Under the pieces are notes generated by a model. The model saw only the letters and a program-made list of their open reading frames with translations, was not told the origin of the DNA and ran no database searches. The translations under genes were made by a program, and so were the position numbers. Positions 1 to 11,126 of a DNA stretch of 64,000 nt are shown piece by piece. The number at the start of each line of letters is the position of its first letter. Position 1 is the first letter of the stretch. Source of the stretch: Orbilia blumenaviensis (taxonomy: Eukaryota > Ascomycota > Orbiliomycetes > Orbiliales > Orbiliaceae); NCBI GenBank assembly GCA_036872755.1, contig JAVHNS010000005.1, positions 186,001 through 250,000 on the forward strand. The letters run 5' to 3'.

Positions 1-2463
1 ATCGAGTTTATTAGAAAAGATGCCGTCGTAAATACACAGAACAGAGCCAAATATCTCAGAATAATATTTGACCTGCTGGAAGCCCCATCCAATACTGTCG
101 TCTATGAAGCTGCGACATCTCTCACAACACTCACTGGAAACCCTACTGCTATCAAAGGTCGGTATCTTAGCAATAAGGGTCCCTTATATTGACTATGCTA
201 ACTATCATATAGCTGCTGCCGGCAAGTTTATCGAACTTAGCGTGAAGGAGCCGGATAACAATGTCAAACTCATCGTTCTGGATCGTGTGGACCAGCTGCG
301 CAAGAAGCATGAAGGTGTCTTAGATGACCTAACCATGGAGATTCTTCGTGTTCTTACCAGGTATGAATGGAAATCATCGAACAATCAAGTTACAGTGTTG
401 ACGTCCAGGATAGCCCCGATATCGACGTTCGTAAGAAGGCTTTGGATATCACTCTCAGCATGGTCTCCAGCAGGAATGTGGAGGACGTCGTCATGCTACT
501 CAAGAAAGAGCTTGCGAAGACGGTAGACCAAGAATACGAGAAGGTCAGATTTACACAGGAATTCCTAGTATGGCGGTGATGCTAATGCGCTGCACAGAAC
601 GCCGAGTATCGGCAATTACTTATTCATGCTATTCACAACTGCGCTATCAGATTCTCGGAGGTAGCTGCCAATGTCGTCGGCTTATTGATGGATTTCATCG
701 GCGATTTCAACAATACCTCGGCTGTCGACGTTATTGCCTTCGTCAAGGAGGTCGTTGAGAAATTCCCAGCATTAAGACAAAACATTGTTGAGAAACTGCT
801 TGCAACTTTGGGAGAAGTTAGAGCCGGTAAGGTTTACAGGGGCGCTTTGTGGATTGTCGGAGAGTACTGTGTGGAGCCAAAGGATATTAGAGAGGCCTGG
901 AAGAGGATAAGAGCAAGCTTGGGAGAAATCCCCATTCTATCTTCGGAACAAAAGCTATTGGAGGCGGTCCCCGAGGAGGGCGAACAAACTACATCTGCGC
1001 CAAAATCTGCCCCTACTGGATCCCGCAAGGTTCTCGCAGATGGAACATACGCCACCGAAAGTGCCTTGACCAGTGACTCCGCGACTGCTGCGAAGCTTGA
1101 GGCTGTCAAGGCCGCCCAGAAGCCACCACTGAGGGCCTTGATTCTCGACGGCGATTTCTTCCTTGCTTCGGTCCTTTCGTCTACTCTGACGAAGCTGGTC
1201 ATGCGTCATGCGGAAATCTCGAAGGATGCCGCAAGAACAAACGCCTTGAAGGCTGAGGCCATGTTGATCATGATTTCTATCATCCGAGTTGGCCAGTCGC
1301 AGTTCGTTAAGACCAAAATCGACGAGGACTCTGTTGATCGTATCATGGCTTGCGTTAAATGCCTCTCCGAATTCGAGGAACGAAAGGAGCTGGAGACCGT
1401 ATTCCTCGATGACACAAGGAAAGCATTCAGAGCCATGATATCTGCTGAAGAGAAGAAGAGGGCTGCTACCGATGCTCGTGAGAAGAATAAGAACGCTATC
1501 CAGGTTGATGATGTTATTTCCTTCAGACAGCTTTCCAAGAAGAATGCCGGCGAGTCGGCTGATATGGTAAGCTTCCTTCGATTTCAGGTGGGGCTAAGTG
1601 ACCAGATGCTAATAATATCATAGATCGAGCTTGATTTGGAAAAGGCAACTGGCGGTGACGGTGCCATTGAAGATGTGGCCTCCAAACTCAGCCGTGTCGT
1701 TCAGCTCACCGGTTTCTCGGATCCTGTTTATGCTGAGGCTTACGTCAAAGTCCACCAATTTGATATTGTACTCGACGTTCTCCTGGTCAACCAAACCACC
1801 GACACTCTGCAGAACCTCACAGTAGAATTTGCGACTCTGGGCGACCTTAAAGTTGTAGAGAAGCCGACCACCCAGAGCCTTGCCCCTCACAGCTTCCAGA
1901 GCGTCCAGGCGACAATCAAAGTTTCATCGACTGACCAGGGTGTCATTTTCGGAAATGTTGTCTACGACGGTGCCAGCTCGACGGAGACCAACGTTGTGAT
2001 TTTGAACGACGTCCACGTTGACATTATGGATTACATTCAGCCAGCTACTTGCACAGAAACACAATTCAGATCGATGTGGACGGAATTTGAATGGGAGAAC
2101 AAAGTTAACATTAACTCTAAGGCGCCAACACTGCGGGAATTCCTGAACCAGCTCATGGCAGCCTCGAATATGAACTGTCTGACCCCGGAAGCCTCATTGA
2201 AGGGCGACTGCCAGTTCCTCAGTGCCAATCTTTATGCCAAGAGCGTTTTCGGTATGTACACGATTCCGGGTTGATGAATTTTAGTGATAATGTCTGCTTA
2301 CGCGTTAATAATAGGTGAGGATGCACTTGCAAACTTGAGTGTGGAGCAGGATGGAGAGGGTGGCCCAATCACCGGGTTTGTGAGAATAAGAAGTAGGTCT
2401 CAGGGTCTAGCGCTCAGCCTTGGGTCGCTCAAAGGATTGAGCAAGGTCGGAGTTGGAGCATGA
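1..2463 (+). CDS. SEC26: Coatomer subunit beta (beta-COP), 5'-truncated by window edge
   Basis: Large scaffold subunit of the COPI coat, which forms vesicles for Golgi-to-ER and intra-Golgi retrograde transport. The window starts inside the gene; about 733 residues are visible, so some 220 N-terminal residues of the usual ~950 are missing. Exons read as 1-157, 213-360, 396-543, 598-1566, 1624-2251 and 2315-2463; all junctions are GT-AG and the frame stays open. The first four exons encode the alpha-helical HEAT-like trunk. An acidic/Ala-rich linker follows, then the appendage domain with the family signatures [25 protein letters not shown] and [14 protein letters not shown]. The ending [19 protein letters not shown] is the normal beta-COP C-terminus. 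Nothing suggests decay. The family call is very secure; the symbol follows yeast usage. Confidence 0.96.
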
Positions 2464-3336
2464 GCATCCAGACCCTGAAATGTACATATGTAGTACATAA
2501 GACGGAGACGGTGATATTTTTCGGAACTAACAGCAATGATAATTTTATTGCAATTAAGTTGAAGTGGGGCCGCCATGCAGGCAGGCATCTGCCGATTGGG
2601 CGGGGTGGATTTGATATCGGCTTTTATTAGTAGTAGTATTATGTGTGAATGTATATACCAGATTTCCTTTTGCAGCTGCTGTTTGGACTTTACAGCTTTC
2701 GTTCTTGTTTCCACATGGCGTTGTCTTTCGACGGGAGCAAGAGAAGAAGAAGAAGATGAAGATGAAGATGAAGACAAAAAGAGAGAGAGAGAAAAGAAAG
2801 AAACCTAAAAGATAATATACCTATGCATCTACATAACCCGCTCCTCAATTGCCTCTCTTCCTTAGTACCGTCTGAGGGATATGCACAAAATCTGACCCAC
2901 AAAAACGAAGCTAGGTAGTTGCTCAAGTGGTTAGCCAGTACCAAGTACCTAACCGGTGCTAGTTAGTACTAGTTCAGCCGAGGAAGCTGCCATGCCCCAG
3001 ATCGTTGGAACGCGGCACTGTACTGTCAGGCACACCCCAATCTCACACTGCGAACACCACACCAACATTGTATTCCCCCATTATAATTAACCTTAATAAT
3101 AACCAGCCAGAATAATGGCATGTTCCGCGGCTTCCGTACTGCTCCTTCCTCCATCTCTAATCTCTAATGTTAACTATCTGGTACACCGAGCAGTTGCTTA
3201 GTTAGCTCCCGGTGGCACTTACATAAAACCTCTCCCCTTTCCTCCCTTAGCATCGGTTTCCACCCCCCCGACAGAGTTTCAGCAATTTCTCAAACCAGCG
3301 CCCCCATTGCTATCCCGGCCTGCACACGATCACACG
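2464..3336. other. Intergenic region, coatomer beta to sphingoid-base kinase
   Basis: About 870 bp between tandem plus-strand genes. It holds a purine-rich GAA/GAT microsatellite at about 2745-2800 and CT-rich sequence just before the kinase start (3230-3300), which resembles a fungal core promoter or 5' UTR. No supported gene was seen. Confidence 0.6.
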
Positions 3337-5158
3337 ATGTCATCGGAACACCAAGGGCTCGTTACGTCGACTTCACATGACGCCGTGGAAATAAGTCCTG
3401 AGGATGTGTTGCTGCTGGATTCCCATTCGCTGACTATCCGCGAAGACCGTATTACTATTGCTGGTACGAGATTAATCCTAGTCGCTGCTACCATATATCA
3501 TAGCCATAACGCTTTATCACGAAGATCTGTGGCTAATACACATGTATTTATTATAGACAAGAGGAAGTCATCTAAGAAACGCGACGCCTCGTGCTGTGCA
3601 GTTGGTACGTGCCACATAAGCTCGTTTTGTCTGCTACCTATAATTACCTATACAATCCCGGCCGTAACTTAAGCTTACCAATTGGCGACTTCTTCCTTTT
3701 CTTCCTTGGGAATATAGTTGGCGCTAGTACGCTTTCCAGTGATTCTGTCAGCCTACACAATGTCCTCTGGGCTCGAGTGTACATTTCAGAGGATAAAAGC
3801 GCCGTTCAGATCAGTTATGCAACAGAAGTCTCGGCCCGACTTGTTAAACCCACTACGCTTTCTATTCCCATTGATGATGGCGACCTAGAAAAGGCAGATA
3901 GGTGGATCGAGAGGTTACTCGAGAAGGCTTATGAAGGTATATATTTTCGGCGATACAAAGATAGTATAGTAAGGTTGTAGCTAATTCCACTGCTATACAG
4001 GATCACACCAAGCCAAACGCTTCAAGGTCCTTATAAACCCTCACGGTGGCCCTGGAACTGCGGAGAAGATATACAAAACCGAGATCGAGCCGATATTCAA
4101 CGCTGCCAGCTGCCATCTTGATGTTCAGAACACGGAATACTCCCAGCATGCTATCAAGATCGCCCAGGAGCTCGACATCGAGGCCTATGACGCCGTCGTC
4201 TGCATCTCGGGCGACGGTGTGCCGCACGAGGTATTCAATGGACTTGCAAGGAGGCCGGACGCTAGAAAGGCTTTGAACAAGATCGCTGTTTGCCAGCTGC
4301 CCGGTGGATCAGGGAACGGCATGTGCTGGAGCTTTACAGGAACAGATGCGCCGAGTTTGGCAGCTGTCGCGCTTGTTAAAGGGAAACGGACGCCGTTTGA
4401 TTTGGTTTCTGTGACCCAGGGTGACAGTAGGATCCTATCCTTCCTATCGCAATCCGTCGGATTGACGGCGGAGCTTGACTTGGGCACAGAGAACATGAGA
4501 TGGATGGGTAACACCAGGTTTACGGTTGGGTTCCTGCAGAGAGTCATCACGGAGAGGATATACCCGTCGGAGATCCATGTTAAGCTTGCGATCGACAGCA
4601 AGGAAGAGATCCGAAGGAATGCGTCTACTATTCGGCTGCCGCCTGATGGGGAGCATGAGGACGAGGGATTACCACCGTTACGATATGGTACTATCAACGA
4701 CCCAGTGCCTGATGACTGGGTTTCTGAATCTCATCCGAAGATGGGCAACTTTTACTGTGGAAATGTAAGCCCCTTTTCAATATTTTCGTTCTCTGGGAAC
4801 CAAAGCAATACTAACACGACCTTAGATGATTTGTATGTCCAAGGACATCCACTTCTTCCCGGCTGCCAAACCTAACGATGGTCATATGGACTTGGCGACT
4901 ATGGATGGTGATATTGGACGTTTGAAAGCGGTGGGCGTTATGCTTGGTGCTGAAACAGGGAAGCACTTCGATATTCCTGAATTGAACTACAGAAAGGTAC
5001 TTGCCTACAGGTTTACACCCAAAAACCAGAAGGATGGCTATATCAGCATTGATGGTGAGAAGGTCGCATTTGCACCATTCCAGGCGGAGATCCACCATGG
5101 ACTCGGAATGTCGCTGTCATTGAGGCCCAATACTTATGAAGGCCCAACTTTAGTCTAA
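3337..5158 (+). CDS. LCB4: Sphingoid long-chain-base kinase (sphingosine kinase, DAGK-catalytic family)
   Basis: Phosphorylates sphingoid bases (dihydrosphingosine, phytosphingosine) with ATP to long-chain-base 1-phosphates, the entry to sphingolipid breakdown and a stress signal. Exons 3337-3463, 3557-3604, 3718-3936, 4001-4764 and 4826-5158 give 496 aa with phases that close. The catalytic domain begins with the nucleotide loop NPHGGPGTA, followed by ISGDGVPHEVFNGL and PGGSGNGMCWSF, the three conserved blocks of the DAGK/SphK fold. A C-terminal half with DLGTENMRWMGNTRF and a final EIHHGLGMSLS completes the kinase. The first ATG after a pyrimidine-rich leader was chosen as start. The protein is shorter than yeast Lcb4/Lcb5, lacking their long N-terminal extension. 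The gene converges on RRP1 with a 212 bp gap. Lcb4 versus Lcb5 cannot be told apart. Confidence 0.92.
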
Positions 5159-5370
5159 CGGGCTCATCAAGGGAGTTTTATATCGGTCCGGGTAGCATCG
5201 TCTTGTGTATTTCCTTCTTAGCTTTGTACCATAGGGAGCCGCGTCAGTAGTCTTTAATTGTAAAAGTTGGCATTGCAGGGTATAGCAAGTCGCTCTATAA
5301 TTGTAATTCACAGAAAAGATGGCTAATAATACAATATCGTTTCGTTCCCTTTGGGTGCCTCCCCTCTAAT

Positions 5371-6292
5371 TTAGCCAGTTGATGCTTTTAATAGGGGCTG
5401 TAATCGCTCATCCTCCAGCATTTCGGTCACATTCTTCCGTATCGGTTTCGATAGGGTTTCTTTCTGTAGTTTTCGGAAGGGCAGCAGGACGACCTCTGCT
5501 TGCTCTGGAGTTATATCGTATTGGTCCTCTTCCGCTTCCTTTTCTTCCATTTCTTCATCCTCTTCCTCGTCAGCCCCTTCATCAGCCTCTTTTTCGACTT
5601 TGGTAGCTTTGATTAGTTCGTCGACGAAAATATCGATCACATGGTACCGTAACCCGTCCGGCATCTTCGAATTTGTAGGACTATCCGCCGTGCACAGTCA
5701 GTATTTTTCACCCTAACCATTCAAGCGCATATGGTGGAAACGGCATACTGCAGCGCTGTCCCTTCCAGCACCTCATTTCTCCTTCGCACAACCCCCTCAT
5801 CCCACCCTGCAGCCTTCAAACGTCTCAGCTCAGCCGCCAGATAACGCCTAACCAGCAACATAAACTTATCCATCCTCAGCGAATCAATAGACGTCCATTC
5901 TCTCGTCATAGTCGTCCAAAAAGCCTCCAGGAAGGTTATAACATTGTGAGGTTTTAAGACCTCCACCAGAGATGCTAGTTCGTCTGCTAGTCGCTGTTGG
6001 GTACGAGGACGGTCCGAAAGCCACATGCAGTAGAATAGGCCTTTCCAGAGCTTTAAGAAATCCGATTGAGTAAATGTTCTTGAGGAGGAGAGATAGGCTT
6101 TTAGAGATTCGACGGCTTTGTCACGGGTCGGTCGGTCTATTCAATTTTTTTCAAAAAGAAAAAATTCCAGTTAGCATTTGGTTCATCTATTGCTTGTAAG
6201 TTAGTTATTGATGAACGCTGGGGCATCAGCATACCGTTTGCAGCCAGCTGCTTGATGAAAGGTGTCTGCTGTATACTACTATCGGCCGTCAT
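5371..6292 (-). CDS. RRP1: Ribosomal RNA processing protein 1 (Rrp1/Nop52 family)
   Basis: Nucleolar factor of 60S ribosome assembly, needed for 27S pre-rRNA processing. Exons on the minus strand are 6292-6235, 6136-5749 and 5680-5371, totalling 251 aa. The N-terminus (MTADSSIQQTPFIKQLAAN, then RPTRDKAVESLKAYLS) and the stretch KLWKGLFYCMWLSDRP are the Rrp1 signature helices. LRYHVIDIFVDEL in the last exon is the conserved third block. An acidic Glu-rich stretch follows, as in other Rrp1 proteins. The second intron must be spliced, because reading through it ends the frame at a TGA near 5723. The gene converges with the sphingoid-base kinase and diverges from the H3K9 methyltransferase across a long AT-rich gap. 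Confidence 0.93.
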
Positions 6293-8971
6293 TTTGACTT
6301 CTGGTTCCTCTTCCCTCCAGCTGTAGTGATTGTGGACAGATTTTGCAGCACACTAAACTAAGCTCGTCGTTCGTCGTTCGGTTTGAACACTGATTAAAAG
6401 TTGAGAAAAGTTGAATTGAATTTTTGCGACGGAAAAAAAACCCAATGCGGGTACGTTAGTTCAGCGGCGCGCGACCTGTGCAACCGAGCCGAGTCACGTG
6501 GACGTAGAATAACACAAGGCAAGCAGCAATATTTGGAGCATCCTCTGCACTTCGGAATGGTCTAGGCCTAGAGCTTCAGTAGCAAACAAAAAAAAAAAAA
6601 AAAAAAAAAAGCTGGTTGAGGGAATAAAGAAAGAAGAAAAAGACTACTTAATTACTTATAAGTACTAATCTAGGAATCAATTACTGATCTGGACCTATAC
6701 AGTAAACATCTACCCGTAATACAATGAACAGGTAGAATAAGGTTAATCAAGTTAACAGCGTCAAATGTAGGTTTTGGCGCCGCAGCTGCTCCATAGTAAT
6801 ATAATCTAACATCGACAATGCAGTACATGCAGATATGCATTACCTCTTATGCGCTATGTATATATATATCTTAGTGTATACACACATGTGATATGTTTAA
6901 AGTTAATTGAATGTTATATCTAAGAAGATTAGATCTCAGGACCGAAAAGGGATAACCGAAGAGAGGCGGCGCTATTCACATACGCTTGCGAGTTTGGTTT
7001 GCAAGGAATGGGAACATAAAGTAGTATACTACAAGACTTGCAAAAACTAAACCTCGACCCAGAATAGACAGAATAGAATGTCAATTTTCTAGATCTATAG
7101 AAAGAAGCGATATTGATTAAATTGTAAAGCACATCGGCGAAGGTGAATTCATAAAGAAGCAAAATAGATAAAACCAAAGGAAGATCTTAAGAACATTCGA
7201 ATATTCAGAGGGTGTGAGTATAAGGGAAATGCTCTTAGATAGCAGTTAATTGGATCGCGGATGACCCAGTAGCACGTATTGCTCTGGCACTGCTTCCCAT
7301 TTAATTAAGTAATTATAGGTGGGTCCTTGGTCTTTGGCTTCGCCGTTATCAATTTCTTCAACTTTTAAGAGGGTCTGAATCATATTCAGGAGTCAGGAGG
7401 ACATTCGGGTGCACGTGCCACAGTAATCAAAGGGGAGTAGGGTTTTCCTTGAGGATTGTGGTATAATGAATAATATATTTTAGCTTGAAGGCACTATTTA
7501 CAGCCTGGTATTTTAGTATTTGTATTCGTGCTACAAAGGTATGCTGTTTGGAATTTTTATAGTTCAAGCTTGACGTTTTGATTGCTTTTGATCTCCTTGT
7601 TGTTTATATCAAACTTCTCCTTTTAATACAGCTTGCCACAGAATGGGATAGAGTTTTATAGAAGTGCCATCCTATGTAACGCTCAGTTAGGCGCTTTAAC
7701 TTTGAACCTGCGAGACAAGCTTTAACCTTAAGAACTCTAAGCTATCGGGCCCCTTAAAGGATCGATAGCGTAGTTTGTGCACAGTCAAGGTCTAGGCACA
7801 AGACAAATAGTATAGTAATATAAGCAGAATTAATGGAAGAGTCCCAGTTTTCGACATTATAGAAGCCAGTTAGTCTTGTCTGGATGGACTTTCAGAAATG
7901 TGTTGAATCGTTGTATTTTGGATACCCTCGAATGTTCAAGCAGTCTCAGATATTTGAGTTCAAGCCCTCTATAAATTTCAGAAACAGCGTGTGCAACTAC
8001 CCGATGGCATTAATGATAACCTGTTGGCATACAATAAGCTACATTCCGACGCCAGATACAATGAAGTCAGCAGCAGTCTTTCACAACATGTTCAAGTTAA
8101 CATTGGTTGGTAACAAACATTAACGTTGTATATTATATGCGACAGCCGTTTACCTCGCGTCCACTCCTCATGGCTTCTGATAACCAAATAGCAACAGTTC
8201 CAGTTCTGGTAACTCACTATAGCTATGTGTACTCACTCAGGCTTAGCAAGTATTAATATATTAGTACAGACAACAAAAACTGTTAATATACACCAGATGC
8301 AATTTTGTAGCTATTTAAATAAAAATTGCATATCTGAATAGCCAGAGCCACGGTTTCTCCGACTTTGTAATCCTTTATCTGAATTTTTGGCCTGTTACTA
8401 GCTCTACTAAATTCTAAATTTTAAACTGCTTACTTTTTTGTATTAAGTAATTAATTAATTAATTAATTCTAGAATGTGTTGTTTAGCTTAGGTTACTAGC
8501 GTGTGCAAAATAAAAAGCAAGGTAAACAGTCAGTGCCAAACCCCCTTTGAACTAATCACCTCCGCCTCCCTATAATTCACGTCCACCCTGCACCTCCACA
8601 GAACTCATCGGCAACCACGCTTGTTTAAACGAGACTTACATAAATCGATTCGCCTCATCGAGCCGGTTCGTTTAAGCTAATTTTCGGGCTGTTTGCCTGG
8701 GGGTGAGTTTTGGTCCTTTTCCATGGGCGGTTTCAGGCCATGTCCGACACATGGCAGTATAAATGTTGCCTTCACAGACGGAAGCTTTGATTCAAAAAAT
8801 TATATATATTTTTTTATAAATTAACAGATAAATAAAATAAATTTTGGGATATACTAAAAATCTAATTTTAATAGATTGAAAACTTTGTCATTGCATTTTA
8901 CCTTCTACCAGTAGACTAAAAATATTATATCAAAAAGAAAACGAACAAAGGAGGAGGAGGAGGCTTTCACT
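6293..8971. other. AT-rich 2.7 kb divergent intergenic region
   Basis: Lies between RRP1 (-) and the H3K9 methyltransferase (+). The first ~250 bp should hold the RRP1 promoter; it includes an ACCGAGCCGAGTCACGTGG stretch near 6483 with a CACGTG E-box. A run of about 21 A occurs at 6589-6610. From about 6640 to 8500 the sequence is conspicuously AT-rich with stops in all frames, a TTAA-repeat tract at 8449-8467, and only short unsupported open frames. It could be a decayed repeat; no terminal repeats or transposase motifs were recognised. A GGAGGAGGAGGAGG run lies just before the methyltransferase ATG. Confidence 0.55.
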
Positions 8972-11126
8972 ATGGGCGAGGTAAAAAGGCTTTCTATGGC
9001 CGCCTCAGAGAGCGCGGAAACACAGCTTTTGTCGGAATCGTTCGGTCTGGTTCCACCTCAATCAGAGCCTGTCTTTGAAGTAAGTTAAAAACCCCAAAAG
9101 TAAAGTGAAATAAAAAAAGAAAGGTAAATGTAAATAAACAGACGATTGTTCCGGTATTTTCCTCATCTAAGAATCGAATCCCATCTAATCATATTGCTTT
9201 TTTATTTTTATTTTTCTAGGTCAGCAAGATCGTTGGAGAGAAAGTTGAGGCGGGGGTACGTTCACCAAAATGCACTGTTGCGCTTGAGGCGTGTAATTCC
9301 ACCAAACCGCAACACATTTCTAACTGTTACACAGGAGACATTGTACCTCGTCAGATGGAAGGGTTACTCTAAAAGTTATGATAGCTGGGAGCCTATCACC
9401 AATCTGAATGGATGCCAGAAGATTCTTGACAAATGGGCTCTCAAGAAACTAGCTAAACGGAAGGCTCAGGCAGGAACAACGGATATTTTATCTGATGATG
9501 CCCAATTTCCTGATATTGCTGTGGTCAAGAAGAGAGGAAGGCCGAAGGGTAGCAAAGATAAGGAGCCACGGACAAGAACGTAAGTATTCTTATCCTTTTC
9601 AAATTGGTTTTTATAAAAAACATTTTAAAAAATATTTAATCAAAATTTATCATTTGATATCTCCTCCTTTTCGACGAGGTAATCACGTGGCTAACATGTT
9701 GATAGAATTCGACGAAAGAGAAGCCGATCAGAGAGTGGTGACTCTGAACTCGAGTTTGCAGCCAAAAGGCCCAATGTATGTTGCAAAATACCTAGGTAGT
9801 TATGTTCCCATATGCTCCCTTCTCGGACATGATATCATATCTGGTTATCGCAACTGCTTTAATCAATGGTTCCTGAGAGAGACTGCCATTTCTACTTCAT
9901 TCGTTTATTTTTTTTTTTTTTATTGTTTTTTTTTTTTTTTCCTTTCAAAAAGAAAAAAAAAAAGGTAGAAACGTGGACTGACTCTTGGATCAATGTATAG
10001 TCTACCATACGGGACCAGTCTACAACAAAGTCCCTCCAAATGCTCCAAATCCGTGCACCAGCAGAACCTGAACTGGATGACAAGACCTCAAACCATCCAG
10101 ACCGTCTAAAATTCCTTCAAAAGCTCAAGCAATTGAAAGGCCCAGAGATCACAGTTGTCAACACCGTCGACATGGTCCCCTGCCCCCCGCTCGAATTCAG
10201 CTTTATCGACGACTATGTTTACCGAGAAGGCGTCCCAGTTCCCAACCCTGATTTCAATTGGGGATGCAGGTGCAAGCATGCCTTTGGGTGTCAAACAACA
10301 AATACGGATTGTGAATGTGTGGAGGCGAATCATGACGATCTACGACGACTTGCGTATAAGCATAAGGGACTGCTTAATTACCCAGCCGAAAATGCGTATG
10401 CAATACACGAGTGCAACGAGAAATGCACTTGCAACATTAGATGTCCAAATAAGGTTGTCTTGAAGGGACGGCGAATTCCATTGGAGATATTTAAAACTGA
10501 ACATAAAGGATGGGGTAAGTCTACAGTGTCTCTTCACAGAAATATTTTTTATTTGTTATAAAATCTTACCCTTAATTTGAGTGTGCCTGAGGCTGACAAG
10601 GGATAATTTTTTTTAAAAAATAGGTTTGCGGTGCCCAATTGACCTAGACGCAGGCCAATTCATCGACCGCTATACCGGTGAAGTCATCACCGAACAAGAG
10701 GCGGAAAGACGTACTAAAATTCAAGAGAATAGAGGACTTACCTACCTTTTTGACCTCGATAAGTTCGTCGAGGAAGATGAAGAGGAAGAAGAGAGCGAGG
10801 ATGGGGAAAAGAATGGGTCAGAAAACGCAGAAGCCACTAAAAAGGAAGTCTTTTGCGTCGATGGCGCAGACTATGGTGGTGTCACTCGATTTATCAATCA
10901 CTCTTGCGAACCCAACATGATGGTCCACGCTGTCACTCACAACCGGTCGGATCTGAGAACCTATGATCTCGCCCTATTTACATCTCGCAAGATTCCTGCG
11001 GGCGAGGAATTAACTTTTGAATATGTTCGAAACGACAGTTGGAAACCGGGCGATCCTATTCCGGAGGATAAGATGAAGTTTCCATGTTACTGTGGAACGA
11101 AAAAGTGCCATGGGTGGCTATTTTAG
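8972..11126 (+). CDS. Histone H3K9 methyltransferase, chromodomain + AT-hook + SET (Clr4/SUV39/DIM-5 family)
   Basis: Methylates histone H3 Lys9 to build heterochromatin, using S-adenosylmethionine. Exons 8972-9079, 9220-9255, 9335-9579, 9706-9775, 10001-10514 and 10624-11126 give 491 aa. An N-terminal chromodomain (about residues 34-85) starts FEVSKIVGEKVEAG, spliced to LYLVRWKGYSKSYDSWEP, with aromatic cage positions present (F, W, W/Y region). An AT-hook-like KKRGRPKGSKDK follows at about residue 115. Pre-SET has the Cys-rich WGCRCKHAFGCQTTNTDCEC and CNEKCTCNIRCPN. SET has RFINHSCEPNM and ELTFEY, and post-SET has CYCGTKKCHGWLF, all needed for activity. An acidic insert sits inside SET (about residues 376-400). 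It should be catalytically competent. The domain layout is closer to S. pombe Clr4 than to Neurospora DIM-5, which lacks a chromodomain. Confidence 0.95.
9776..10000 (+). other. Unusually long, homopolymer-rich intron of the H3K9 methyltransferase gene
   Basis: A 225 nt intron (GTATGT to TATAG), several times longer than the window's usual 50-100 nt introns. It contains a copy of the dispersed 12-mer TACCTAGGTAGT at 9789-9800 and long T runs followed by an A run at about 9907-9963 that could pair as a hairpin. Splicing is inferred because both flanking exons stay in frame and encode linker sequence. Confidence 0.75.

Noticed and set aside
7884..8123. 79-codon frame in the AT-rich island
   Set aside because: No family recognised and too short; it may be a relic but nothing supports a gene.
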